A stretch of 64,000 nt of DNA from Cryobacterium psychrotolerans (lineage in GTDB: Bacteria > Actinomycetota > Actinomycetes > Actinomycetales > Microbacteriaceae): positions 1 through 64,000 of the forward strand of contig NZ_FNFU01000014.1 in the NCBI RefSeq assembly GCF_900101115.1. The letters run 5' to 3'. The notes beneath the pieces are model-generated. The model was given only the letters and a program-made list of their open reading frames with translations. It was not told the origin of the DNA and did no database searches. The position numbers were made by a program, and so were the translations under genes. Positions 16,651 to 25,305 of this stretch are shown piece by piece; positions within the stretch are counted from its first letter, which is position 1, and each line of letters opens with the position of its first letter.

Positions 16651-18362
16651 CCCTGACCCCCGAGTCGCTCCTCGCCGGGCTCGATGAACAACAGCGCGTG
16701 GCCGCCGAGGCCCTGATCGGGCCGGTGTGCATGCTCGCCGGGGCGGGAACGGGCAAGACGCGCGCGATCACCCACCGGATCGCCTACGGCGTCATGACCG
16801 GCGCGTACGCGCCCAACCGGGTGATGGCGCTCACCTTCACCTCTCGCTCCGCCTCCGAACTGCGCGGCCGGCTGCGCCAGCTGGGCGCCGGCGGAGTGGC
16901 CGCGCGCACGTTCCACTCGGCCGCGCTGTCCCAGCTCAACTACTTCTGGCCGCACGTCGTCGGTGGGCAGGCCCCGCGCATCCTCGACGGCAAGGGTCGT
17001 CTCCTCGGGCACGCCGCCGAATCCCTGAAGCTGAAGCTCGACACGGCCACCCTCCGCGACCTTGCGGCGGAGATCGAGTGGCGCAAAACCTCCGGGCTCA
17101 GCATCGAAAAGTACGGCTCCGGCTCGCACACGCGCAGCCTGCCCGGGCGGCTCGACCTGGGCCAGGTCGTCGCCATGCAGGAGGCATACGAGCACCTCAA
17201 GGACGGCCGCAAGCAGATCGACTTCGAGGACGTGCTGCTGGCGATGGCCGGCATGATCGAGTCGGAGGCATCCGTCGCCATGCAGGTGCGGGAACAGTAC
17301 CGGTTCTTCGTGGTCGACGAATACCAGGACGTGTCGCCGCTGCAGCACGACCTGCTGGCGCTCTGGCTCGGCGATCGCCGCGACCTCTGCGTCGTCGGCG
17401 ACGCCAGCCAGACCATTTACTCCTTCGCGGGCGCGCGCAGCGACTACCTGCTCGACTTCCCCAGGCGCTACGAGGATGCCACGGTGGTGCGCCTCGAGCA
17501 GAACTACCGGTCGACCGCGCCGATCGTCGCCACCGCCAACCAGCTCATGCGCGGGCGGCCGGGCGCGCTGTCACTGCACGCCGCGGTGACCGAGGCCGGC
17601 GCAGAACCGTCCGTCCGCGAGTACTCGAGCGACATGGCCGAGGCCCGCGGCGTCGCCCAGCACATCGTCGAACTGATCGAGGCCGGCACACGGCCCGAGA
17701 ATATAGCCGTGCTCTACCGGGTGAATGTGCAGGCGGCGGCACTCGAGACGGCCCTCGGCGACGTCGGCGTGAGCTACCAGATCCGCGGGTCCAAGCGGTT
17801 CTTCGACCTCCAGGAAGTCAAGCAGGCGGTGATGTCGCTGCGCGCGGCATCCGTTTCGATCGTGGGTGAGCCGCTGTTCAAGTCGGTCAGCGACGTGTTG
17901 CGCTCGCTCGGCTGGAGCCACTCGGCGCCCGAGGCGCCCGGTGCGGTGCGCGACCGGTGGGAGTCGCTCAACGCGATCATGGGCCTCGTCGACCAGTCCC
18001 CGCCCGGCACCACCTTCCGCCAGTTCACCGACGAGTTGATGGAACGCCAGGCCGGCCAGCACGAGCCGACCGTGGCCGCCGTGACGCTCGCCACCCTGCA
18101 CTCGGCCAAGGGGCTCGAATGGGACGCGGTCTTTCTGGTCGGCCTGTCCGAGGGGCTCGTGCCGATCAGCTACGCCGGCACGTTCGAGGAGGTCGACGAG
18201 GAGCGCCGCCTGCTGTACGTGGGAATTACGCGGGCACGGCGGCGGCTGGCGCTGAGCTGGGCGGCATCGGGACTGCAGCAGCGATCCCCGCGAGAACGGT
18301 CACGTTTCCTGGCAGAGATCGGCATCCGCACCGCTCGTGCGGCCGGTGCTCGCGGCGCCTGA
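16647..18362 (+). CDS. uvrD2: UvrD2-type DNA helicase lacking the HRDC domain
   Basis: 571 residues of superfamily 1A helicase: Walker A AGAGTGKT (31-38), DEYQDVS (from 224), VGDASQTIYSFAGA, LHSAKGLEWDAVF and the final VGITRARRRL. M. tuberculosis UvrD2 is about 700 residues and carries a tetracysteine linker and HRDC domain at its C-terminus; here the protein stops about 25 residues after motif VI with RFLAEIGIRTARAAGARGA, so that part is missing. It is coupled to nudC by an ATGA overlap. Its last 137 bp, including the motif VI codons, are also read on the opposite strand as the end of the TOMM-like gene. Confidence 0.9.
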   Translation: MTLTPESLLAGLDEQQRVAAEALIGPVCMLAGAGTGKTRAITHRIAYGVMTGAYAPNRVMALTFTSRSASELRGRLRQLGAGGVAARTFHSAALSQLNYFWPHVVGGQAPRILDGKGRLLGHAAESLKLKLDTATLRDLAAEIEWRKTSGLSIEKYGSGSHTRSLPGRLDLGQVVAMQEAYEHLKDGRKQIDFEDVLLAMAGMIESEASVAMQVREQYRFFVVDEYQDVSPLQHDLLALWLGDRRDLCVVGDASQTIYSFAGARSDYLLDFPRRYEDATVVRLEQNYRSTAPIVATANQLMRGRPGALSLHAAVTEAGAEPSVREYSSDMAEARGVAQHIVELIEAGTRPENIAVLYRVNVQAAALETALGDVGVSYQIRGSKRFFDLQEVKQAVMSLRAASVSIVGEPLFKSVSDVLRSLGWSHSAPEAPGAVRDRWESLNAIMGLVDQSPPGTTFRQFTDELMERQAGQHEPTVAAVTLATLHSAKGLEWDAVFLVGLSEGLVPISYAGTFEEVDEERRLLYVGITRARRRLALSWAASGLQQRSPRERSRFLAEIGIRTARAAGARGA

Positions 18363-19146
18363 CCTCACCGGTTTGGGCGTCCAGGGCCAGTGAGGCGCTC
18401 CAGAGTTCGGAGCGGCCGCCGGCCAGGCGGTCCTGCACGAGTCCGGCCACCCGGGCGGCCACGTCGATGCTCGCCCGTGCGGACTCGGTCGGCGCCTCGC
18501 GGCCGAGGAGCTGGCTGGCCATCGCCGGCCAGGCCCGGTCGGCATCGACCCGGTCCAGTTCCAGGCAGTACAGGCACGGCCCGCTGCCCGGCTCGACAAG
18601 CGGTCCCACCCGCACCTCACCGTCGCTGAACACGACCGGCAGGTGCGGAATGTCGCGGCGCAGCCAGCGCCGGTGACGCGCCGGCTCGAGCACGTAGTGC
18701 CCGACGACGATGGCCAGGGCGGGGTCGGCGTCGGTCAGCCGGGTCGGGATGCCGAGGTCGCCGAGCAGCCCGCGGATCCGATCGGCGGTCGGGCCGGATC
18801 CGTCGACGCAGACGGTCCCATGGACCGTTGGCGCCCTCGGTCCGGGTGCCGTGGCCGCGGGGGCCGGGAGCGCCCTCGGTCCCGGCGCCGCGGTTGCCGG
18901 CACCGTGGTTTCCAGCACCGGACGCAGCCGGCGCAGGAAGGCGGCGGTGTCGGCGGGGGAGGCCCCGGCCCGACTGCCGAGCATCACCGCGCCGTCCTGG
19001 GGCACGCCGCCGCGGAGGGCAGCGAGCACATGTTCCTCAGCCCGGGTGATGCCGGGCAGCACGAGCAGGGCGCGGTCGACGCCGAACTGGATGGTGTCGG
19101 GGGAGCGCCACACCAGCGGGTAGCGCGGATTCAGTCGGATAACCAT
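18226..19146 (-). CDS. TOMM precursor leader peptide-binding-like protein (E1/ThiF-related)
   Basis: 306 residues. The N-terminus (MVIRLNPRYPLVWRSPDTIQFGVD) and the pattern HLPVVFSDGEVRVGPLVEPG, GPCLYCLELDR and ERCGCRSLPG match proteins annotated as TOMM precursor leader peptide-binding or cyclodehydratase-like. The CxxC and CxC pairs are the expected zinc ligands of an E1-like fold. An Ala/Pro-rich linker lies near residues 85-105. No precursor peptide, YcaO or dehydrogenase gene is visible nearby, so this is an orphan member, probably with another role. ATG 19146 is chosen; GTG 19164 is an alternative. It converges on uvrD2 with a 137-bp overlap. Confidence 0.68.
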   Translation of the reverse strand: MVIRLNPRYPLVWRSPDTIQFGVDRALLVLPGITRAEEHVLAALRGGVPQDGAVMLGSRAGASPADTAAFLRRLRPVLETTVPATAAPGPRALPAPAATAPGPRAPTVHGTVCVDGSGPTADRIRGLLGDLGIPTRLTDADPALAIVVGHYVLEPARHRRWLRRDIPHLPVVFSDGEVRVGPLVEPGSGPCLYCLELDRVDADRAWPAMASQLLGREAPTESARASIDVAARVAGLVQDRLAGGRSELWSASLALDAQTGEVRRREHRPHERCGCRSLPGNVTVLAGIAAAVPMPPSSAPAAAVPA

Positions 19147-19210
19147 CCGCAGATGATGCCTCACCCGCGCCGACCCGCGCCAGATCCATCCACACCCCAG
19201 CCGGCCCGCT

Positions 19211-19273
19211 CGCCGAACTGTGAGTTTGGCACCTTCCCGAGCCCAACGAAGGTGCCAAACTCACAGTTCGGCG
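19211..19273. repeat. Palindromic repeat type A, second full copy
   Basis: Same perfect 26-bp arms as 2068-2130; loop CCGAGCCCAAC, which is related to the other loop in inverted orientation. It lies downstream of the metalloprotease-like gene and upstream of the TOMM-like gene, both on the minus strand. Confidence 0.95.
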
Positions 19274-19332
19274 AAGAGAAGTCGGAGAGAAAAGAGACGT
19301 CAAAGAGCGAAGCGAGACGGGGAGGGAGAGGG

Positions 19333-20688
19333 TTACGCCTCGTGCGGACGGTCGGTGCCGTCGTCGCGGAGGAGGTCCTCCAGCGCCTGGTCTATCTCGT
19401 CGAGGACCGGGGGCGCGCCGGCGGCCGTGCTGGTCAGGCGCTCGACCAGGACCTTCGGGTCGTCGAGGTCGGCCGAGGAGGGAACGATGTCGGGGTGCGC
19501 CCAGAGCGAGTCGCGCGCCTCGTTGCCGACGGCATCCGTCACGGCCTGCCACATCGCGGCCGCCTCGCGCAGCCGGCGCGGCCGAAGCTCGAGCCCGACG
19601 AGCGTCGCGAAGGCGGACTCCGCAGGCCCGCCGGAGGCCCGGCGGCGCTTGACCATCTCGGCGATGGCATCCGCCCTCGGCAGCCGGCTGGTCGCTTCGA
19701 GGGTGACGACGTCGACCCAGCCTTCGACCAGGGCGAGCATCGTTTCGAGGCGGGCGAGCGCGGCGAGCTGTCCCTCGGTCTTCGGCGGGATCAGGGACCC
19801 GTTGACCATCGCCTCGCGCAGTTCCTCCGGGTTCGTCGGGTCGAAGCCCTCGGCGAGGTCCTGCAGGCGCTCGGAGTCGATGCGGATGCCGTGGGCGAAG
19901 TCGGTGATCGAACTGATCAGGTGCAGGCGCAACCACCGGGCGTGCCGGAACAGGCGGGCGTGCGCGAGTTCGCGCACGGCCAGGTAGATCTGCACCTGGT
20001 CGGCGGGCACATCGAGCCCTGCGCCGAATTCGGCGACGTTCTGGGGGAGCAACGCGGCCTGCGAATCGCTGAGCAGCGGAATGCCGACGTCACCGCCGGA
20101 GACCACCTCGCTGGCGAGCTGGCCGACGACCTGGCCGAGCTGCATCGCGAAGAGTGTGCCGCCGATGCTGCGCATGACCTGGCTGGCGTTGGCGATCATG
20201 CCCTGGAGTTCCTCCGGAGCCTGCTCGGTGAGCACGCGGGTGAGCGAATCGGAGATGCTGGTCGCGACCGGCTCGGCGAGCTGGCTCCAGATCGGCATCG
20301 TGGCGGTGACCCACTCCTTGCGCGTCATCAGCTTGGGCTCCGTCGTCAGCTCGGCCACCGAGATGACGTCGTCGAGCCACAGCGCGGCGATGTGGAAGGC
20401 CTGGTCGAGCTGCGTGCGCTGCTCGGGCGTCGTGGTGACCTGCCCGGCCGCCGCGCGATCCTGACCCTGTTTGAGTGCCACGTCCGAGCTGATGCCGCCG
20501 CCGCCCCGCAGCGCGCCCTGCAACTGGCTCATCAGTGCGGCGACGCTCGCCGGGTCGCTGGGCAGTCCTGCTGCGCCGGCCAGCTGGCTGGGGTCCATGG
20601 AGGACGCGCCCGACAGGATGTCGCGCAGCATGTCTTTGAATTCGTCTTCGGGATTCTGACCCTCGTCGGGTCGTGAGTCGTCGGCCAC
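19333..20688 (-). CDS. Zinc-metalloprotease-like protein, DUF2342 family
   Basis: 451 residues, mostly helical, of the actinobacterial putative hydrolase family (Rv3195-like). The segment that gives the zincin motif reads VRELAHARLFRHARWLR: the first ligand position is Arg (RELAH) rather than the His of HExxH, so zinc binding may be altered or use other residues. The N-terminus is polar and acidic (MADDSRPDEGQNPEDEF) and the C-terminus acidic. It is divergent from the PDZ-Lon gene, as in mycobacteria. The start ATG 20688 gives the family N-terminus. Function in the cell is not known. Confidence 0.82.
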   Translation of the reverse strand: MADDSRPDEGQNPEDEFKDMLRDILSGASSMDPSQLAGAAGLPSDPASVAALMSQLQGALRGGGGISSDVALKQGQDRAAAGQVTTTPEQRTQLDQAFHIAALWLDDVISVAELTTEPKLMTRKEWVTATMPIWSQLAEPVATSISDSLTRVLTEQAPEELQGMIANASQVMRSIGGTLFAMQLGQVVGQLASEVVSGGDVGIPLLSDSQAALLPQNVAEFGAGLDVPADQVQIYLAVRELAHARLFRHARWLRLHLISSITDFAHGIRIDSERLQDLAEGFDPTNPEELREAMVNGSLIPPKTEGQLAALARLETMLALVEGWVDVVTLEATSRLPRADAIAEMVKRRRASGGPAESAFATLVGLELRPRRLREAAAMWQAVTDAVGNEARDSLWAHPDIVPSSADLDDPKVLVERLTSTAAGAPPVLDEIDQALEDLLRDDGTDRPHEA

Positions 20689-20757
20689 TTCAGGCCCCTC
20701 TCAGTTGCTTGCCTCTACGCTATCCGGAGAACCACCGGCCGCAACTGGGAAATGACC

Positions 20758-20763
20758 TAGGCT
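20758..20763 (+). promoter_or_regulatory. Candidate -10 (TAGGCT) of the PDZ-Lon gene
   Basis: TAGGCT about 57 bases before the TTG start, same hexamer as several other promoters here. Confidence 0.45.
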
Positions 20764-20820
20764 GTTGGGTCCGGTGTCCGCCTGTCGCGAACATCCCCCC
20801 GAACTCACGGAAGGTGCCCG

Positions 20821-21924
20821 TTGGCCCTCTTCGGCGCTAGCCCGATTTCCCCCGCGGTTCGCACCCGGCGCGCCGGGAAAGCGGGCTGGACGGTGCTCGG
20901 GATCGCCTTCGCGTCCGGCGTCGTCCTCGGCGTCGTCCCCGCTCCGTACGCGATCGAGAAGCCCGGGCCGGTCTACAACGCGCTCGGCACGGCGGACCAC
21001 GACGGCAAAGAGATCCCGCTGATCACCATCCCTGATCAGAAGGTGTACCCCACCGACGGCCGCCTCGACCTGCTCACCGTCTCCCTGGTCGGCGATCCCG
21101 AGAACCGGCCGAGCTGGCTGGAAGTGACGGGCGCGTGGCTGGACCCGAGCTCGGCCGTCATCCCGATCGACGAGGCGTTCCCGGCCGATGTCACCACCGA
21201 ACAACGCGATGCCGCCAACCAGGCCGCGATGGTCGACTCCCAGCGGGATGCCGTCGCCGCCGCGCTCACCCACCTCGGCTACGACTACCCGAGCAAAATC
21301 TCCGTGGTGTCGTTGCCGAAGAACTCGCCGGCCGCCGGAGTGATGAAGGCGGATGACCAGGTCGTCTCGGTCAACGGCGAAGTCGTCGCCAATGTCACGG
21401 AGCTGCGCCAGGCGCTGAAGACCGGCGGCGCCGGCACGGAGGCCAACCTCGGCATCATCCGCGACGGCGAGGAGGACACGGTGAAGGTCACGCCGATCGA
21501 TGCCAACGGCGCCGTTGTCATCGGCATCAACGTCCGCATGGATTACGAGTTCCCGTTCGAGGTGCAGATCCAACTCGACCGGGTCGGCGGGCCGAGCGCC
21601 GGGATGATGTTCTCCCTCGGCATCATCGACAAGCTCACTCCCGGCGCCCTCCAGGGCGGGGCGGATGTCGCGGGCACCGGAACGATCGACCAGTCCGGCC
21701 AGGTCGGCCCGATCGGCGGCATCCGGCAGAAGCTGTACGGCGCGAAGAACTCCGGCGCCGAGTGGTTCCTCGCCCCCGCCGACAATTGCGGCGAGGTCAC
21801 CGGGCACGTGCCCGACGGGCTCACGGTGTTCGCGGTGGAGACCCTGGACGATTCCCTGGCCGCGCTGGACGCCATCCGCACCGACGCCGACACCAGCGAT
21901 CTCCCCACCTGCCCGGCCGGGTGA
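20821..21924 (+). CDS. PDZ and Lon-type (S16) protease-domain membrane protein
   Basis: 367 residues, Rv3194c-like. One membrane segment (about 23-43) places the rest outside. A PDZ domain (about 155-225) is followed by a Lon-type proteolytic domain with the Ser-Lys dyad visible as S259 in GGPSAGMMF and K304 in GIRQKLYGA. It is likely an envelope quality-control protease without its own ATPase. The start is TTG 20821, supported by GGAAGGTG six to seven bases upstream. It precedes the UPF0182 gene on the same strand, as in mycobacteria. Confidence 0.88.
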   Translation: MALFGASPISPAVRTRRAGKAGWTVLGIAFASGVVLGVVPAPYAIEKPGPVYNALGTADHDGKEIPLITIPDQKVYPTDGRLDLLTVSLVGDPENRPSWLEVTGAWLDPSSAVIPIDEAFPADVTTEQRDAANQAAMVDSQRDAVAAALTHLGYDYPSKISVVSLPKNSPAAGVMKADDQVVSVNGEVVANVTELRQALKTGGAGTEANLGIIRDGEEDTVKVTPIDANGAVVIGINVRMDYEFPFEVQIQLDRVGGPSAGMMFSLGIIDKLTPGALQGGADVAGTGTIDQSGQVGPIGGIRQKLYGAKNSGAEWFLAPADNCGEVTGHVPDGLTVFAVETLDDSLAALDAIRTDADTSDLPTCPAG

Positions 21925-22038
21925 GCTCCGCGGAGCCTGACGTCCGCAGCCTGCCCTCAGCGAACACGCAGAGTTCTCTCGGTGGGGCTTGTCTAGGATG
22001 GAGTCTGTCCCCTATCACTAAGAGCAAGAGGCCAATTC

Positions 22039-24939
22039 GTGACGTCATCGCCCGCCGCCGCAAGCGCTCCCCGACGCGGTAGAGCGCCCCTCGCAATCAC
22101 CGCTGCGATCATCGCGGGGCTGGTGGTGCTGTTCTTCATCTTCGCGGGCCTCTACGCCGACGTGCTCTGGTTCGACCAGCTCGGATTCCTCAGCGTGCTC
22201 ACCACCCAGTGGCTGGCCGGAACGGCCCTGTTCCTGATCGGGTTCGTCGCCATGGCGGTCCCGGTGTTCGTGAGCATCCAGCTTGCCTACCGGCTGCGCC
22301 CGGTCTACGCCAAGCTCAACTCGCAGCTGGACCGCTACCAGCAGGTCATCGAGCCGCTGCGCCGCCTCGCCATGTTCGGCATCCCGGCACTGCTGGGACT
22401 GTTCGCCGGTGTGGCCGCGTCCACGCGCTGGCAGCCGATCCTGATGTGGCTGAACCGCACCGAGGTCGGCCGCAAGGACCCGCAGTTCAACCTGGACATC
22501 TCGTTCTACCTGTTCGACCTGCCGTTCTACCAGGCCGTGCTCGGCTTCGCGTCGGCCGTCGTGCTCATCTCCGGACTCGTTGCGATCGCAACCAGCTACC
22601 TCTACGGCTCCATCCGGATCAGCGGCCGCACGGCCCTCGTCTCCAAGTCGGCGCGCATCCAGATCGCCGTGACCGCCAGCCTCTACCTGCTCATCCAGGC
22701 CGTGAGCATCTGGCTCGACCAGTACTCGACGCTGACCGACGCGGGGGAGCTCATCACGGGCGCCGGCTACACGGAAGTGAACGCCACCATCCCCGGTCGG
22801 GCGATCCTCGCCGGCATCGCCGCGGTCGTGGCCGTGCTCTTCCTGGTGACCGCGATCATCGGACGCTGGCGCCTGCCCGTCGTCGGCACGGCCCTGCTGA
22901 TCGTCAGCAGCCTGTTGATCGGTTCGCTGTACCCGTGGGTCATCCAGCGGTTCCAGGTGGTCCCCAGCGCCAAGACGCTGGAGGAGCCCTACATCGACCG
23001 CAATATCGACCTCACCCGGGATGCCTATGGCGTGGCCGATGTGAAGGAGATCCCGTACAACGCGACGACGGATGCCGAGCCGGGCGCCCTGCGCGCCGAC
23101 GCGGAGACCACGGCCAACATCCGCATCCTCGACCCTGCCCTCGTCACGGACTCGTTCGCCCAGCTCGAGCAGTTCAAGCAGTACTACAAGTTCCCGGAGA
23201 ACCTCGACGTCGACCGGTACACGATCGACGGCAAGTCCCAGGACGCCGTTGTCGCCGTGCGTGACCTCAACCTCGCCGGCCTCGGGGCCGGTGACACCTG
23301 GGTGAACTCGAAGACGGTCTACACGCACGGCTACGGCATGGTCGCCGCCTTCGGCAACCAGCGCTCGGCCGACGGCCAGCCCGTGTTCATGGAATCGGGC
23401 ATTCCCACTGCCGGTGCGCTCGGCAAGTTCGAACCGCGCGTGTACTTCGGAGAGAGCTCTCCGGCGTACTCCATCGTGGGCGCCCCGGAGGGCACCAAGC
23501 CGGTCGAGCTCGACTATCCGTCCGGAACGGACGGCGCCCAGCAGACCTACACGACATTCGACGGTGACGCCGGGCCCAAGCTCGACAACGCCTTCAACAA
23601 GCTGATCTTCGCCCTCAAGTTCCAGTCGGAGCAGATCTTCCTAGCCGACTCGGTCAACGAGAAGTCCCAGATCCTCTACGACCGCGATCCCGTCGATCGC
23701 GTGCAGAAGGTCGCGCCCTACCTGACGGTCGACTCCGACGCGTACCCGTCGGTCGTCGACGGCCGGGTCAAGTGGATCGTCGACGCGTACACGACCTCCG
23801 CCGACTACCCGTACTCGACCCACGTCGGCCTGAGCGATGCGATCACCGACACGGAGACGCCGGCGCAGCCGTTCGCGCTCGACCAGATCAACTACATGCG
23901 CAACTCGGTCAAGGCCGTCGTCGACGCCTACGACGGTTCGGTCACGCTGTACGCCTGGGATGCCAAGGAGCCCATCCTGCAGACCTGGCAGAAGATCTTC
24001 CCGTCGACGGTCAAGCCGATGAGCGAGATGAGCGGCGAGCTGATGAGCCACGTGCGCTACCCGGCCGACCTGTTCAAGGTGCAGCGGGAGATCCTCGGTC
24101 AGTACCACGTGACCGAGCCGGGATCGTTCTACTCCAGGGACGACGCCTGGATCACGCCGGACGACCCGCAGTCCTCGGCCAGCAACCCGACGCTGCAGCC
24201 TCCGTACTACCTGACCATGCAGATGCCCGGGCAGGACAAGCCCTCGTTCTCGCTGTACTCGACCTACATCCCGGACGCGACCGGCGCCACGAGCCGCAGC
24301 GTGCTCACCGGCTACCTCGCCGTCGATGCGGATGCCGGTGCCGAAGACGGCAAACGCGCCGCGGGCTACGGAGCCCTCCGGTTACTCACCCTGCCCAAGG
24401 AAGACACCGTTCCCGGCCCCGGCCAGGTGCAGAACAAGTTCAACGGTGACCCGTCGATTTCCGCCCAGCTGAACCTGCTCAAGCAGGGCCAGTCCAAGGT
24501 GCTCAACGGCAACCTGCTCACCGTTCCCGTCGGTGGCGGCCTGCTGTACGTGCAGCCCGTTTACGTGCAGTCGACCGGTGAGACGAGCTACCCCCTGCTG
24601 CAGAAGGTGCTCGTGGCCTTCGGCGATGAGATCGCGTTCGAGGACACGCTCGATGAATCCCTCGACGTGCTCTTCGGAGGCGACTCGGGTGCCACCGCCG
24701 GCGACACGGATGTTCCGCCGACGACCACACCGCCGGCAGACGGCGAAGAGACTCCGCCGAAGTCCTCCACCGGTGACCCGGCGACGGATGCCGAGCTGAA
24801 GTCGCTGCTCCAGGTCGCCAAGCAGGCTCTCGTCGACAAGCAGGCCGCCCTTGTCGCTGGTGATTTCGCGAAGTACGGCGCCGCCGACAAGCGGCTCAAC
24901 GACACCATCGCCAAGATGCTCGCCCTGCTCGGCCAGTAG
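22039..24939 (+). CDS. UPF0182 family large membrane protein
   Basis: 966 residues, GTG start after AGAGG. About seven membrane segments in the first 300 residues (for example 19-45, 55-85, 110-130, 155-185, 200-225, 250-275 and 280-300) are followed by a large extracytoplasmic domain rich in Tyr and Asp (YPSGTDGAQQTYTTFDGD). A Thr/Pro linker near 895-915 precedes a coiled-coil-like tail (QVAKQALVDKQAALVAGDFAKY). This is the conserved actinobacterial family of Rv3193c; its function is unknown. The gene ends 33 bp before a strong palindrome. Confidence 0.9.
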   Translation: MTSSPAAASAPRRGRAPLAITAAIIAGLVVLFFIFAGLYADVLWFDQLGFLSVLTTQWLAGTALFLIGFVAMAVPVFVSIQLAYRLRPVYAKLNSQLDRYQQVIEPLRRLAMFGIPALLGLFAGVAASTRWQPILMWLNRTEVGRKDPQFNLDISFYLFDLPFYQAVLGFASAVVLISGLVAIATSYLYGSIRISGRTALVSKSARIQIAVTASLYLLIQAVSIWLDQYSTLTDAGELITGAGYTEVNATIPGRAILAGIAAVVAVLFLVTAIIGRWRLPVVGTALLIVSSLLIGSLYPWVIQRFQVVPSAKTLEEPYIDRNIDLTRDAYGVADVKEIPYNATTDAEPGALRADAETTANIRILDPALVTDSFAQLEQFKQYYKFPENLDVDRYTIDGKSQDAVVAVRDLNLAGLGAGDTWVNSKTVYTHGYGMVAAFGNQRSADGQPVFMESGIPTAGALGKFEPRVYFGESSPAYSIVGAPEGTKPVELDYPSGTDGAQQTYTTFDGDAGPKLDNAFNKLIFALKFQSEQIFLADSVNEKSQILYDRDPVDRVQKVAPYLTVDSDAYPSVVDGRVKWIVDAYTTSADYPYSTHVGLSDAITDTETPAQPFALDQINYMRNSVKAVVDAYDGSVTLYAWDAKEPILQTWQKIFPSTVKPMSEMSGELMSHVRYPADLFKVQREILGQYHVTEPGSFYSRDDAWITPDDPQSSASNPTLQPPYYLTMQMPGQDKPSFSLYSTYIPDATGATSRSVLTGYLAVDADAGAEDGKRAAGYGALRLLTLPKEDTVPGPGQVQNKFNGDPSISAQLNLLKQGQSKVLNGNLLTVPVGGGLLYVQPVYVQSTGETSYPLLQKVLVAFGDEIAFEDTLDESLDVLFGGDSGATAGDTDVPPTTTPPADGEETPPKSSTGDPATDAELKSLLQVAKQALVDKQAALVAGDFAKYGAADKRLNDTIAKMLALLGQ

Positions 24940-24971
24940 GCCGCACCGCCCGAACCTCGCCGACCTGGATG

Positions 24972-25017
24972 GTTCCGGTCGAGTTTGCCCCGCACACCGG
25001 GCAAACTCGACCGGAAC
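24972..25017. repeat. Palindromic repeat type C (19-bp perfect stem)
   Basis: GTTCCGGTCGAGTTTGCCC pairs exactly with its reverse complement around CGCACACC. It lies just downstream of the UPF0182 gene and before the tRNA. The inner GAGTTTG is shared with type A. It may terminate or protect the UPF0182 transcript. Confidence 0.9.
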
Positions 25018-25084
25018 AGCCAAAGTCGGTGGGGGAATCCGCTCGAATCGGCCCGCTCGGTTCGACCCGGGTTCGGGGCTGTGG

Positions 25085-25090
25085 TAAGTT
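25085..25090 (+). promoter_or_regulatory. Candidate -10 of the initiator tRNA gene
   Basis: TAAGTT ends 11 bases before the first base of the tRNA. Confidence 0.45.
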
Positions 25091-25101
25091 AGTTCTTGTA
25101 G

Positions 25102-25175
25102 CGCGGGGTGGAGCAGTTCGGTAGCTCGCTGGGCTCATAACCCAGAGGTCGTAGGTTCAAATCCTGCCCCCGCAA
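25102..25175 (+). tRNA. Initiator tRNA-fMet (CAT anticodon)
   Basis: 74 nt without encoded CCA. The acceptor stem starts CGCGGGG and closes with CCCCGCA, giving the C1-A72 mismatch of bacterial initiators. The anticodon stem GGGCTCATAACCC has the three consecutive G-C pairs diagnostic of tRNA-fMet, and the T loop is GGTTCAAATCC. Confidence 0.97.
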
Positions 25176-25181
25176 CAAAGT

Positions 25182-25214
25182 AAACCCCCGGAATCATTGC
25201 GATTCCGGGGGTTT
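25182..25214 (+). terminator. Rho-independent terminator of the tRNA gene
   Basis: AAACCCCCGGAATC pairs with GATTCCGGGGGTTT around ATTGC, and the right arm runs into TTTTG. Confidence 0.9.
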
Positions 25215-25305
25215 TGTCTTGCCTACTTCGAGGCCCGGCCGGTAGCGGCAAGCGGCCTGAAAAAGTTGCATAGACTGAATAATTCCGGGTTGAAGGGAAT
25301 TATCC

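Noticed and set aside
17571..18101. Minus-strand frame opposite uvrD2
   Set aside because: No conserved features and no upstream signals; only the frame 18226-19146 on this strand has recognisable motifs.
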